A DNA stretch of 64,000 nucleotides from Pseudescherichia sp031979925. Its GTDB lineage: Bacteria; Pseudomonadota; Gammaproteobacteria; Enterobacterales; Enterobacteriaceae. The stretch spans positions 124,001 through 188,000 of the forward strand of contig NZ_DALZFB010000003.1 in the NCBI RefSeq assembly GCF_031979925.1. The letters run 5' to 3'. Position 1 is the stretch's first letter, and every line of letters starts with the position of its first letter. Below are positions 50,591 through 58,873 of this stretch, piece after piece. The notes beneath the pieces were generated by a model. The model was given only the letters and a program-made list of their open reading frames with translations, had not been told where the DNA came from and made no database searches. The position numbers and the translations under genes were made by a program.

Positions 50591-51400
50591 TTATACGCTC
50601 ATTTTCTGCCGCAGAAGCGTTGGTAAATTTCCTTCGCCATAGAGGTGCAGTGCGCCCGCAGCCACCACATAGTGGCCCGGCGGCAGCGCCAGCAGCCGTT
50701 TGCACCAGGCCTGGTTGCGCTGATGCATTAGCACATCGTAAAGCGGCTGGCTAAACGTAGAGGGGAGGGGCTGCGACGCCTCGGCAGGGGGACTGTTGAG
50801 CCACCAGCTGAGCATCACCTGTAACAGACGGGCATTGGTGTGCCAGTGGGTGAGGGTATCCAGCAGCAGCGCTTTACCATCCTCCGGTAGCTGACAGAGC
50901 AGGTTAACCTGATCCGCCGTTCCCTCCAGCTCAATCACTTGCATCTGCCTGTTGTGGGCAGCCTGCAGCATCTGATAGTCGATACCGTAGTCGGGGCGCA
51001 GCCCTAAGCGCTGGGCCTGGGTTGCCTGCAATACCAGGGCGATCTTCCATGCGGGTTGCCGATCAAAGCTCTCCAGCGGCAGTGCCAGCTCGTTCAGCAC
51101 CCGGGATAACTCGGCAAGCTGGGCGGGATCCAGCCGCTCCGCCAGCGGCGGGCGCGGAGGAAGCTCGGAGAAAGGCGAGCCGCTAACGGAGACGTCGGCC
51201 TCAACGATCAGGGCGTCGGCCTGCTTAAGCTTGCGCAGCAGCCCGTCCGGCAGGGGAGACATATCGCGGGTGCCCATGTGGATACTGCCGACCAGGTGCA
51301 GGTAGCGTCCACCCGGCAGGGTGACATCCAGCGCGGGCCACGAATAGGTGCGGCTGTACAGCGCACCCAACAGCATTTTTAAACGGTTAAACAGGCCCAT
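50591..51400 (-). CDS. ybaP: TraB/GumN-family protein YbaP
   Basis: A 269-residue protein of the TraB/GumN fold. The family motifs are GSIHMGTRDM near the N-terminus, a Glu in ALIVEADVS, and GALHLYGEGNLPTLL at the C-terminus; the paired GxxH motifs suggest a metal-dependent active site. Role in enterics is unknown. It lies 56 bp downstream of copA on the same strand, as in E. coli, and could be co-transcribed with it. Confidence 0.93.
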   Translation of the reverse strand: MGLFNRLKMLLGALYSRTYSWPALDVTLPGGRYLHLVGSIHMGTRDMSPLPDGLLRKLKQADALIVEADVSVSGSPFSELPPRPPLAERLDPAQLAELSRVLNELALPLESFDRQPAWKIALVLQATQAQRLGLRPDYGIDYQMLQAAHNRQMQVIELEGTADQVNLLCQLPEDGKALLLDTLTHWHTNARLLQVMLSWWLNSPPAEASQPLPSTFSQPLYDVLMHQRNQAWCKRLLALPPGHYVVAAGALHLYGEGNLPTLLRQKMSV

Positions 51401-51456
51401 AGGCTCTCCCGGCTGAAAAGTTCATGCTAGCGCGAGCCGGGAGAAGGTGCAAATCG

Positions 51457-53958
51457 CTACTCTTTTGGGGTAAAGCGCAGCAGACGGTTAGCGTTGCTCA
51501 CTACCGTAATGGAGGAGAGCGCCATCGCCGCCCCGGCCACCACCGGATTGAGCAGCGTTCCGGTCAGCGGCCAGAGGATCCCGGCGGCAATCGGAATGCC
51601 CAGCGAGTTATAGATAAACGCCCCCACCAGGTTCTGCTTCATATTGCGCAGCGTGGCGCGAGAGATAGCCAGCGCATCGGCAACGCCCATCAGGCTGTGG
51701 CGCATCAGGGTGATAGCGGCGGTCTCAATCGCTACATCGCTGCCACCGCCCATGGCGATACCGACTTCGGCCTGGGCCAGCGCCGGGGCATCGTTGATGC
51801 CGTCCCCCACCATGGCGACCTGACGACCCTGGCGTTGCAGATCCTGAATTGCGGCGGCTTTGCCATCGGGGAGCACCCCGGCAATGACCTCATCGAGACC
51901 GGCCTCTTTGGCGATAGCGTTGGCGGTCACGGCGTTGTCACCGGTCAGCATTACCAGCCGGTAGCCAGCCCGGTGCAGGCGCTGCAACGCCGCCACGCTA
52001 TCCTCACGCAGCGGATCGCGAATGGCAAACAGCGCTGCCGCCTTGCCGTCTACCGCCAGCAGCACTGGCGTCGCGCCCGTGGCTGCCTGGGCAGCGATAT
52101 CGCTCTCCAGCGCGGCGGTATCAATACCCTGTTCGTTCAGCAGCGCCTGGTTGCCCAGCAACAGGCGTCGACCTTCGCATTCACCGCTCAGGCCCAGCCC
52201 GCGCAGGGTACGAAAGTTAATCACCTCTGCTAATGGTTCTGTTCCGGCCTTATCGATAATCGCCCGGGCCAGCGGGTGACTGGAACCCTGCTCCAGCGCG
52301 GCGGCCAGGCGCAGCGCCTGCTCTCGGGAGAGATCGCTGTAGGTCATGACCGACGCTACCTGTGGGCGGCCCTCGGTGAGGGTGCCGGTCTTATCAAACA
52401 CCAGCGTATCGAGCTGGCTGGCGCGCTGGAGCGCATCGGCATCGCGCACCAGCACGCCAAACTCGGCGGCGCGGCCGACACCGGAGATAATCGACATCGG
52501 CGTGGCCAGGCCCAGCGCACAGGGGCAGGCAATAATCAGCACCGTGGTGGCGATCACCAGGGTATAGACGATCTGCGGGGCAGGGCCAAAGAGGTACCAG
52601 ATCGCCCCGCTCACGAGGGCAATCGCGACCACCACCGGCACGAAGACCGCGGAGATCCTGTCCGCCAGCTGGCCGATCTCCGGCTTGCTGCTCTGGGCCT
52701 GGCGCACCAGGCGGACGATCCGCGAGAGGGTCGTATGACTGCCGGTGCGGCTGGCGCGAAACAGCACGCTGCCGTCGGAGACCACCGTTCCCGCATGAAT
52801 AGTATCGTCACGCTGTTTCTGCTGCGGAACAGGTTCGCCGGTCAGCATCGCCTCATCAAGCCAGGCTTCGCCCTGAACAATCTCCCCGTCAACCGGAACG
52901 CGATCCCCGGTGGTCAGGCGCAGCGTCATGCCCGGATGAACCTCGGCAAGGGGAACGGTCTCTTCCCCGGCATCGGTCACCACTCTGGCGGTAGGCGGGG
53001 TCAGGTCGAGCAGGCGTTCCAGCGCTTTCGATGAACGCTGGCGGGCGCGAGCCTCCAGCATATGGCCAAGGTTAATCAGGCCGATAATCATCGCGCTGGC
53101 TTCATAGTAAAGGTGGCGCGCCTCCATCGGGAACCAGGTCGGCCAGAGGTTGACGCTCATCGAGTAGAGCCAGGCGGCTCCGGTACCCAGTGCCACCAGG
53201 GTGTCCATGGTGGCAGTACGGTTCAGCAGGCTCTTCCACGCGCTGCGGTAGAAGTGGCCTCCAGCAAAAATCATCACCCCAAGAGTGATCAGGCCGATGA
53301 CCAGCCAAAGGCTGCGATTGGCGTCGGTGACCATCATGTTGTCACCCGCCATGCCCCAGATCATCACCGGGATACCCACCAGCAGGGCAACAATCGCCTG
53401 CCAGCGGAAGCGTTTCATGGTAGCAACGGCGGTCTCCTGCTGGCGTTCGCGGCGGGTGGCGTCATCGTCAATCGCCTCCGCACCGTAGCCCGCTTTCTCC
53501 ACCGCGCTCACTAATTCAGCGGCGGAGGCGCTGCCCATCACCAGCGCAGAGCGCTCCGCCAGATTGACCCGTGCCTGGGTTACGCCGGGTACCGCCTGCA
53601 AGGCTTTCTGCACTCGGGTAACGCAGCTGGCGCAGCTCATGCCACTCAACAGCAGCTGCTGGCTGTCGTCAGTGTCATCCGCTGCCGGAAGCTCAGTTTC
53701 GGCCGCTGTCAGTGCTTCCGACGGAGGTGATGACTCTGCCAGCGGATCAGCCTTTGGGTGGCTAAGCGTCGCCCCGTATCCGGCCTGTTTGACGGTATCG
53801 ATCAGGGCATCCGCATCGGCGCTGCCGGTCACTTCCGCCCGGTCGATGCTAACTTCGGCGCGTTCCACGTCGGGACGCTGTTCAAGGCTCTCTTTCACCC
53901 GTTTGACGCAGTGGCCGCAGGAGAGACCCTCCAGCGCCAGTTCAATTGTTTGGGACAT
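51457..53958 (-). CDS. copA: Copper(I)-exporting P1B-type ATPase CopA
   Basis: An 833-residue copper pump of the inner membrane. Two N-terminal metal-binding domains carry GLSCGHC (about 11-17) and GMSCASC; eight membrane helices include the CPC site in IACPCALG; the phosphorylated Asp is in DKTGTLTEG, followed by GDGINDAPAL. The start MSQTIELALE (53958) is as in E. coli. A -1 frameshift site after domain 1 should also give a 70-residue copper chaperone. It is divergent from cueR with a CueR-type promoter. Confidence 0.97.
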   Translation of the reverse strand: MSQTIELALEGLSCGHCVKRVKESLEQRPDVERAEVSIDRAEVTGSADADALIDTVKQAGYGATLSHPKADPLAESSPPSEALTAAETELPAADDTDDSQQLLLSGMSCASCVTRVQKALQAVPGVTQARVNLAERSALVMGSASAAELVSAVEKAGYGAEAIDDDATRRERQQETAVATMKRFRWQAIVALLVGIPVMIWGMAGDNMMVTDANRSLWLVIGLITLGVMIFAGGHFYRSAWKSLLNRTATMDTLVALGTGAAWLYSMSVNLWPTWFPMEARHLYYEASAMIIGLINLGHMLEARARQRSSKALERLLDLTPPTARVVTDAGEETVPLAEVHPGMTLRLTTGDRVPVDGEIVQGEAWLDEAMLTGEPVPQQKQRDDTIHAGTVVSDGSVLFRASRTGSHTTLSRIVRLVRQAQSSKPEIGQLADRISAVFVPVVVAIALVSGAIWYLFGPAPQIVYTLVIATTVLIIACPCALGLATPMSIISGVGRAAEFGVLVRDADALQRASQLDTLVFDKTGTLTEGRPQVASVMTYSDLSREQALRLAAALEQGSSHPLARAIIDKAGTEPLAEVINFRTLRGLGLSGECEGRRLLLGNQALLNEQGIDTAALESDIAAQAATGATPVLLAVDGKAAALFAIRDPLREDSVAALQRLHRAGYRLVMLTGDNAVTANAIAKEAGLDEVIAGVLPDGKAAAIQDLQRQGRQVAMVGDGINDAPALAQAEVGIAMGGGSDVAIETAAITLMRHSLMGVADALAISRATLRNMKQNLVGAFIYNSLGIPIAAGILWPLTGTLLNPVVAGAAMALSSITVVSNANRLLRFTPKE
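53747..53758 (-). promoter_or_regulatory. copA programmed -1 frameshift site
   Basis: On the - strand the heptamer CCCAAAG (53758-53752) lies at codons 68-69 (CCA AAG). A -1 slip gives GGC then TGA (53749-53747), so the short product ends His-Pro-Lys-Gly at residue 70. This is the arrangement described for E. coli CopA(Z), a free copper chaperone made from copA. An mRNA pseudoknot downstream was not checked. Confidence 0.85.
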
Positions 53959-54016
53959 CATCATACTCCTGTGCATTAAGGATTGACTGAGCCGCTGTTT
54001 TGGCTAACTGTACATA

Positions 54017-54047
54017 AGCTTAAACCTTCCATTAAGGGGAAGGTCAA
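54017..54047 (-). promoter_or_regulatory. CueR-controlled copA promoter
   Basis: On the - strand the -35 TTGACC (54047-54042) and -10 TAAGCT (54022-54017) are separated by 19 bp, the long spacer of MerR-family promoters. ACCTTCC and GGAAGGT (54024-54030 and 54038-54044) form the dyad inside the spacer. It matches the E. coli copA operator closely. Confidence 0.92.
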
Positions 54048-54056
54048 GGGGGAATC

Positions 54057-54473
54057 ATGAACATTAGCGACGTAGCAAAAAAGACAGGCCTAACCAGCAA
54101 GGCGATCCGCTTCTATGAGGAGAAGGGGCTGGTGACGCCGCCGCTGCGCAGTGAGAATGGCTACCGCAGCTACACGCAGCAGCATCTGGATGAGCTAACC
54201 CTGCTGCGCCAGGCGCGGCAGGTGGGCTTCAATCTGGAGGAGTGCGGCGAGCTGGTCACCCTGTTTAACGATCCGGCCCGGCACAGCGCCGACGTGAAGG
54301 CGTACACCCTGCAAAAGGTGGCGGAGATCGAGCGTCACATTGTTGAGCTACAGGCGATGCGCGATCAGCTGCTGAGCCTGGCGAACGCCTGTCCGGGTGA
54401 TGACGGGGCTGACTGTCCGATTATCGATAACCTCTCCGGCTGCTGTCATCGGCATTCAGCTAAAGAGAGCTAG
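54057..54473 (+). CDS. cueR: Copper-responsive MerR-family activator CueR
   Basis: A 138-residue activator that senses Cu(I), Ag(I) and Au(I) and twists the copA promoter. The winged helix (ISDVAKKTGLTSKAIRFYEEKGL) is followed by the dimerisation helix and the metal loop with Cys112 and Cys120 (CPGDDGADC), the E. coli positions. A CC/HRH tail follows. It is divergent from copA. Its last bases overlap the convergent ybbJ stop. Confidence 0.96.
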   Translation: MNISDVAKKTGLTSKAIRFYEEKGLVTPPLRSENGYRSYTQQHLDELTLLRQARQVGFNLEECGELVTLFNDPARHSADVKAYTLQKVAEIERHIVELQAMRDQLLSLANACPGDDGADCPIIDNLSGCCHRHSAKES

Positions 54474-54922
54474 CGCGCCTTAATGCGTAGGGTAATGCCT
54501 TCAACCGCCACCACCTCCACCGGCGTACCGGCGGGCAGATCGTCGTCGGCGCTCACCGGCCAGGTGCTGTCGCCGACGCGCATATGGCCGCGGCCGTTAA
54601 CGAGAGGGGCGTCGAGGGTAAAGTGTTTGCCCACCAGCTGCATGCCGCGCTGGTTAAGTGCCGCATCAGCGGGCTTCTGCTCGCGCACGCGGCGGGCCAG
54701 CCAGCGCCACCACAGCCACGCCGCCAGCAGGGTGAGCAGGGCAAACAGCGCCCCCTGCCACTCCCAGCCAAACGGCAGCAGCCAGACCAGCAGGCCGGTC
54801 ACCACCGCCGCCACGCCGCTCCAGAGCAGATAGCCGTTGCCGCCCAACATCTCGGCTGCCAGCAGCAGGCCGCCAAGGCTGAGCCAGAAGAGGTGCAGGT
54901 GCTGGAGCAGGGAGTCGATCAT
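54470..54922 (-). CDS. ybbJ: NfeD-like membrane protein YbbJ
   Basis: A 150-residue NfeD-family protein: three or four membrane helices (LFWLSLGGLLLAAEML, LLWSGVAAVVTGLLVWL, ALFALLTLLAAWLWW) and a C-terminal OB-fold with VNGRGHMRVGDSTWPV. NfeD proteins pair with SPFH/stomatin proteins in membrane microdomains; here qmcA lies directly upstream with a 4-bp ATGA overlap. Confidence 0.92.
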   Translation of the reverse strand: MIDSLLQHLHLFWLSLGGLLLAAEMLGGNGYLLWSGVAAVVTGLLVWLLPFGWEWQGALFALLTLLAAWLWWRWLARRVREQKPADAALNQRGMQLVGKHFTLDAPLVNGRGHMRVGDSTWPVSADDDLPAGTPVEVVAVEGITLRIKAR

Positions 54923-55836
54923 AGGCCTTTCCGTTCGCTGGCGCTCTCTTTCACCAGCTCGGCGATGCCAGCGATAGAGCCCATCAGGCTGCTGGCCTCC
55001 AGCGGCATCAGTACGACTTTGCTGTTGGTTGACGAACCAATGTGCTGGAGCGCCTCGGTGTATTTCTGCGCCACGAAGTAGTTCACCGCCTGAATATCCC
55101 CGGCGGCAATCGCCTCGGAGACCATCTGGGTAGCGCGGGCCTCTGCCTCGGCCGAACGTTCACGGGCTTCGGCCTGTAAAAACGCCGACTGCCGCTCGCC
55201 CTCGGCCTTGAGGATCTTCGACTGCTTCTCCCCCTCAGCTTTGACGATCTGCGCCTGGCGGATCCCTTCCGCCTCCAGAATGTAGGCGCGCTTGGTTCGC
55301 TCGGCCTTCATCTGGGCGTTCATAGAGGAGATAAGCTCGGCGGGCGGACGCACGTCGCGGATCTCAATGCGCGTCACCTTGATGCCCCAGGGATTGGTCG
55401 CCTCATCAACAATGTGCAGCAGGCGGGTGTTGATGTTGTCGCGCTGGGAGAGCATCTCGTCCAGCTCCATCGAACCCAGCACGGTACGGATGTTGGTCAT
55501 TGTCAGGTTAATGATCGCCAGCTCAAGGTTGCTCACCTCGTAGGCCGCCTTCGGGGCGTCGATCACCTGGATAAAGCAGACCGCATCGATGGTGACGTTA
55601 GCGTTATCCTTGGAAATGACCTCCTGAGAAGGGATATCCAATACCTGTTCCATCATATTGATTTTACGGCCAATCCTGTCCATAAACGGCACAACCAGGC
55701 TCAGGCCTGGCTGTAACGATTTGGTATAACGCCCGAAGCGTTCGACGGTCCATTGATAGCCCTGCGGCACAATCTTTACGCCCGCGCCGACAATCACCAG
55801 CGCGACGAAAATCAGTACCGGGATGACGATAAGCAT
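54919..55836 (-). CDS. qmcA: SPFH/stomatin-like protein QmcA
   Basis: A 305-residue membrane protein with an N-terminal helix (LIVIPVLIFVALVIVGAGVKIV), an SPFH domain (EQVLDIPSQEVISKDNANVTID) and a long Glu/Ala-rich coiled coil (about residues 190-245, with AEGEKQSKILKAEGERQ). It forms large oligomeric cages at the inner membrane. It is coupled to ybbJ, and lies 30 bp downstream of cnoX. Confidence 0.95.
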   Translation of the reverse strand: MLIVIPVLIFVALVIVGAGVKIVPQGYQWTVERFGRYTKSLQPGLSLVVPFMDRIGRKINMMEQVLDIPSQEVISKDNANVTIDAVCFIQVIDAPKAAYEVSNLELAIINLTMTNIRTVLGSMELDEMLSQRDNINTRLLHIVDEATNPWGIKVTRIEIRDVRPPAELISSMNAQMKAERTKRAYILEAEGIRQAQIVKAEGEKQSKILKAEGERQSAFLQAEARERSAEAEARATQMVSEAIAAGDIQAVNYFVAQKYTEALQHIGSSTNSKVVLMPLEASSLMGSIAGIAELVKESASERKGL

Positions 55837-55866
55837 TTACACCCTCCCTGCCGCAATAGCGGTCAA

Positions 55867-56721
55867 TCAATAAAGCAGTGAATAGAGCTTGCGGCGATAG
55901 GATGTAGCCAGCGCATCACCGGTCCCCAGCGCGGCGAGGATCTCCTGCAGCATTTTACGCGCCTCGCCGTTAGCGGCAGTGAGATCCTTGCGCAGATGGC
56001 TAAACAGCAGCTCCAGCGCCTCTTCGTTGCGCCCAACCTGATGCAGCTGCAACGCCAGCTGCGTCGCCAGCTCGGCGTTCTCCGGCGACTGCTCAACCTG
56101 CTGTTGCAGAAGCTGGATCTCTGGAGTATCGGCGGCCTTTTTCAGCAGCTCGATCTGCGCCACCAGGCCCTGGTAGCGGGTATCCTGATCCTGTAGCGGA
56201 ATGGTTTTCAGCACCGCTTCCGCTTCGTCGGCGCGGTTAAGAACGATCAGCGTCTCGGCCAGCAGCAGACCGAATTCGCCGTTCTGGTTTGAGAGCTGCC
56301 AGGCCTCTTTCGCCAGCGGCAGCGCCTCGGCATAGTTGCCTTCCTGAGCCAGGGCCATCGCCTGCTGGGCTTTCAGCTCCTCAGGGCGGGGCAGAACCTT
56401 CTCCAGCAGAGCGCGGATCGCCTCTTCCGGCTGTGGCCCCTGGAAGCCGTCCACCGGCTGGCCGTTCTGGAACAGATAGACGGTTGGGATCGCCCGCAGG
56501 CCAAACTGCGAGGCCACCATCTGCTCAGCGTCGCAGTCTACCTTCGCCAGAATAAACTGCCCGCTATACTGCGCGGCCAGCGACTCCAGCACCGGGGTCA
56601 GCTGCTGGCAGTGCTGGCTACGATCGGACCAGAAATAGAAAAGCACCGGCAGGTTAACCGACTGCTCTAGCGTCTGTTGGAGGTTCGCTTCGGTAATAGT
56701 GACAATATTCTGTACGGACAT
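55867..56721 (-). CDS. cnoX: Chaperedoxin CnoX (YbbN)
   Basis: A 284-residue protein with an N-terminal thioredoxin domain and a C-terminal TPR domain. The thioredoxin active site reads SQHC (35-38) in place of CxxC, as in E. coli; Cys38 and Cys63 are both kept. CnoX holds unfolding proteins after hypochlorous acid stress and hands them to GroEL or DnaK. It is in a same-strand run tesA-ybbO-cnoX-qmcA-ybbJ. Confidence 0.95.
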   Translation of the reverse strand: MSVQNIVTITEANLQQTLEQSVNLPVLFYFWSDRSQHCQQLTPVLESLAAQYSGQFILAKVDCDAEQMVASQFGLRAIPTVYLFQNGQPVDGFQGPQPEEAIRALLEKVLPRPEELKAQQAMALAQEGNYAEALPLAKEAWQLSNQNGEFGLLLAETLIVLNRADEAEAVLKTIPLQDQDTRYQGLVAQIELLKKAADTPEIQLLQQQVEQSPENAELATQLALQLHQVGRNEEALELLFSHLRKDLTAANGEARKMLQEILAALGTGDALATSYRRKLYSLLY

Positions 56722-56780
56722 GGCTAATTCTCTGTTTTCACGTTTATCTTTACATGGGGTTGAGAGGCGTGACCTTCAAC

Positions 56781-57590
56781 TCACCCGCGCAAAATTTTAT
56801 CCATCGCCCGTCCCGGCAGCAGGCGCTTCAGCCAGCAGACGGCGTGGGTGACCAGCGTCACCGGATAGCGCAGCTTTGGACGCTTGCTCTCAAAAGCATG
56901 GCGCACTTTTGCCACCACCGCCTCCGGGCCAAGGGTAAACCGTGCGGCAATGCCAGGATTTTCTACCGGGTTATCCTGCTGGGTCTGGTTAACGTTTTTG
57001 GTGAAGCGCGTGCGGATGGGGCCGGGCTCGATCAGGCTCACCTGAATGCCGCTGTGGCGCAGCTCCATGCGCAGGGCATCCGACCACGCCTCAAGGGCAT
57101 ATTTACTCGCCGCGTAGGCCCCGCGTCCCGCCGTGGAGATCAGCCCCATTACCGAGGAGGTCATCACGATACGTCCTTCGCCGTAGGGGAGCATTGCGGG
57201 TAGCAGGCGCATGGTCAGCTGATGCGCCCCAAAAAAGTTGGCGGAGAACTGCTGCTCCATCTGCTCGCGGCTAATGGTGGCCAGCGGGCCGTAGACCCCG
57301 TAGCCCGCGTTATTAAAGATACCGTAGAGACGGTTGTCGGTCCGCGCGATAATCTCATCGGCGGCGCGATCGACGCTCTCCGGGAGGTCGAGATCCAGCA
57401 GGATGCCGGTAAAGCCCATCCCATTCATGCGTGAGACGTCATCAGGCTTGCGGCAGGCGGCGAGGATATGAAACCCCTGGCGCTTTAGCTCTACCGCTGC
57501 TTCCAGACCGATTCCGCTGGAACATCCTGTTATTAAGACCGATTTTTGCATAACTTTACCCGTAGGCGTCCCCGATTGTTTATGAGTCAT
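56781..57590 (-). CDS. ybbO: Short-chain dehydrogenase YbbO
   Basis: A 269-residue classical SDR. The nucleotide motif is TGCSSGIG (about 21-28), NNAGYG follows, and the catalytic Ser and Tyr/Lys are in MTSSVMG and YAASKYALEAW. E. coli YbbO is an NADP-dependent aldehyde reductase active on medium- and long-chain aldehydes. The start used (MTHKQSGTPTG) is collinear with E. coli; MQKSVLITG is a later alternative. tesA lies two bases upstream, so the pair is likely co-translated. Confidence 0.93.
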   Translation of the reverse strand: MTHKQSGTPTGKVMQKSVLITGCSSGIGLEAAVELKRQGFHILAACRKPDDVSRMNGMGFTGILLDLDLPESVDRAADEIIARTDNRLYGIFNNAGYGVYGPLATISREQMEQQFSANFFGAHQLTMRLLPAMLPYGEGRIVMTSSVMGLISTAGRGAYAASKYALEAWSDALRMELRHSGIQVSLIEPGPIRTRFTKNVNQTQQDNPVENPGIAARFTLGPEAVVAKVRHAFESKRPKLRYPVTLVTHAVCWLKRLLPGRAMDKILRG

Positions 57591-57592
57591 GG

Positions 57593-58219
57593 TTAACTGT
57601 CATGGTTAACTAAAGGTGCGAGGCGCGTGGCCATCCAGTCGGTGATAAACGGCTGGGCATCCAGATTGGGGTGAATGCCATCCTCCTGCATCCACTGCGG
57701 CTTGAGGTAGACCTCCTCCATAAAGAAGGGGAGCAACGGCACGTCGAACTCTTTCGCCAGCGTGGGGTAGATTGCGCTAAAGGTCTCCGTATAGCGACGG
57801 CCATAGTTGGCCGGCAGGCGGATCTGCATCAGCAGCGGCTGTGCGTTAGCGTCCTTAATGGTCTGCAAAATTTTACGCAGGGTCTGCTCGGTCTGCTGTG
57901 GCGCAAAGCCGCGCAGGCCGTCGTTGCCCCCCAGCTCTACCAGCACCCAGCGCGGCTGGTGCTGCTTCAGCAGCGCGGGCAGGCGAGAAAGCCCCTGCTG
58001 TGAGGTATCGCCGCTTATACTGGCATTAACCACCGGCGGCGTCTGCTGCCATTTATTATTCAGCAGCGCAGGCCAGGCCGAGCTGGCCGCCATGCGGTAC
58101 CCGGCGCTCAGGCTGTCACCGAGAACCAACAGCGTGTCAGCGGCTGCGGCACGGAAGGTAAACAGAAGCATAAACAGGAAGGGCAAATGCCAGCGGAAAA
58201 CATTGTTGAAGTTCATCAT
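57593..58219 (-). CDS. tesA: Periplasmic thioesterase/lysophospholipase TesA
   Basis: A 208-residue GDSL/SGNH hydrolase that cleaves acyl-CoA, lysophospholipids and esters in the periplasm. Signal peptide ends FRAAA before ADTLL. Catalytic Ser lies in LGDSLSAG, Gly and Asn in SISGDTS and LGGNDG, and Asp/His in DGIHPN. The start (MMNFNNVFRW, 58219) matches E. coli. Its first 33 bp overlap the start of the divergent ybbA. Confidence 0.95.
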   Translation of the reverse strand: MMNFNNVFRWHLPFLFMLLFTFRAAAADTLLVLGDSLSAGYRMAASSAWPALLNNKWQQTPPVVNASISGDTSQQGLSRLPALLKQHQPRWVLVELGGNDGLRGFAPQQTEQTLRKILQTIKDANAQPLLMQIRLPANYGRRYTETFSAIYPTLAKEFDVPLLPFFMEEVYLKPQWMQEDGIHPNLDAQPFITDWMATRLAPLVNHDS

Positions 58220-58873
58220 CTTAAGAAGTCCGTCGGTCAGGGGGAACATGAGCTTTCCATCCTCACCGGAGTTGAGCTGGTTGTCAAACCGGCGCAGACG
58301 ATTGCCCTGATCGGCGAGTCGGGTTCCGGCAAGTCAACCCTGCTGGCGATCCTTGCCGGGCTTGACGACGGTAGCAGCGGCGAGGTTAACCTGCTGGGCC
58401 AGCCTCTGCATACCATGGATGAGGAGGCGCGGGCGGCGCTGCGGGCGCAGAACGTCGGCTTTGTCTTCCAGTCCTTTATGCTTATCCCCACCCTGAACGC
58501 GCTGGAGAACGTCGAGCTACCGGCGCTGCTGCGCGGTGAGAACGGTCGCCAGAGTCGCGAGAACGCCAGAACGCTGCTGACCGATCTTGGCTTGGGCAAG
58601 CGGCTGGATCATCTTTCCGCTCAGCTCTCCGGCGGTGAGCAGCAGCGCGTGGCGCTGGCCCGCGCCTTCAACGGTCGCCCCGGCGTGCTCTTTGCCGACG
58701 AGCCGACCGGTAACCTCGACCGGCAGACCGGGGATAAGATCGCCGATCTGCTCTTCTCGATGAACCAGCAGTATGGCACCACGCTGATTCTGGTCACGCA
58801 CGATCCGCAGCTGGCGGCCCGCTGCGATCGTCGTCTGCGGCTGGTCAACGGCGAACTGCGGGAGGAAGCATGA
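58187..58873 (+). CDS. ybbA: ABC transporter ATPase YbbA
   Basis: A 228-residue ATPase of the LolD/MacB type: Walker A GESGSGKST, signature LSGGEQQRVA, Walker B VLFADEPTGNLD. It pairs with the large permease YbbP; by family it acts in envelope lipid or lipoprotein handling or as a mechanotransmission ABC unit, possibly with TesA, whose gene overlaps it divergently. Its end overlaps ybbP by 4 bp. Confidence 0.95.
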   Translation: MPAENIVEVHHLKKSVGQGEHELSILTGVELVVKPAQTIALIGESGSGKSTLLAILAGLDDGSSGEVNLLGQPLHTMDEEARAALRAQNVGFVFQSFMLIPTLNALENVELPALLRGENGRQSRENARTLLTDLGLGKRLDHLSAQLSGGEQQRVALARAFNGRPGVLFADEPTGNLDRQTGDKIADLLFSMNQQYGTTLILVTHDPQLAARCDRRLRLVNGELREEA

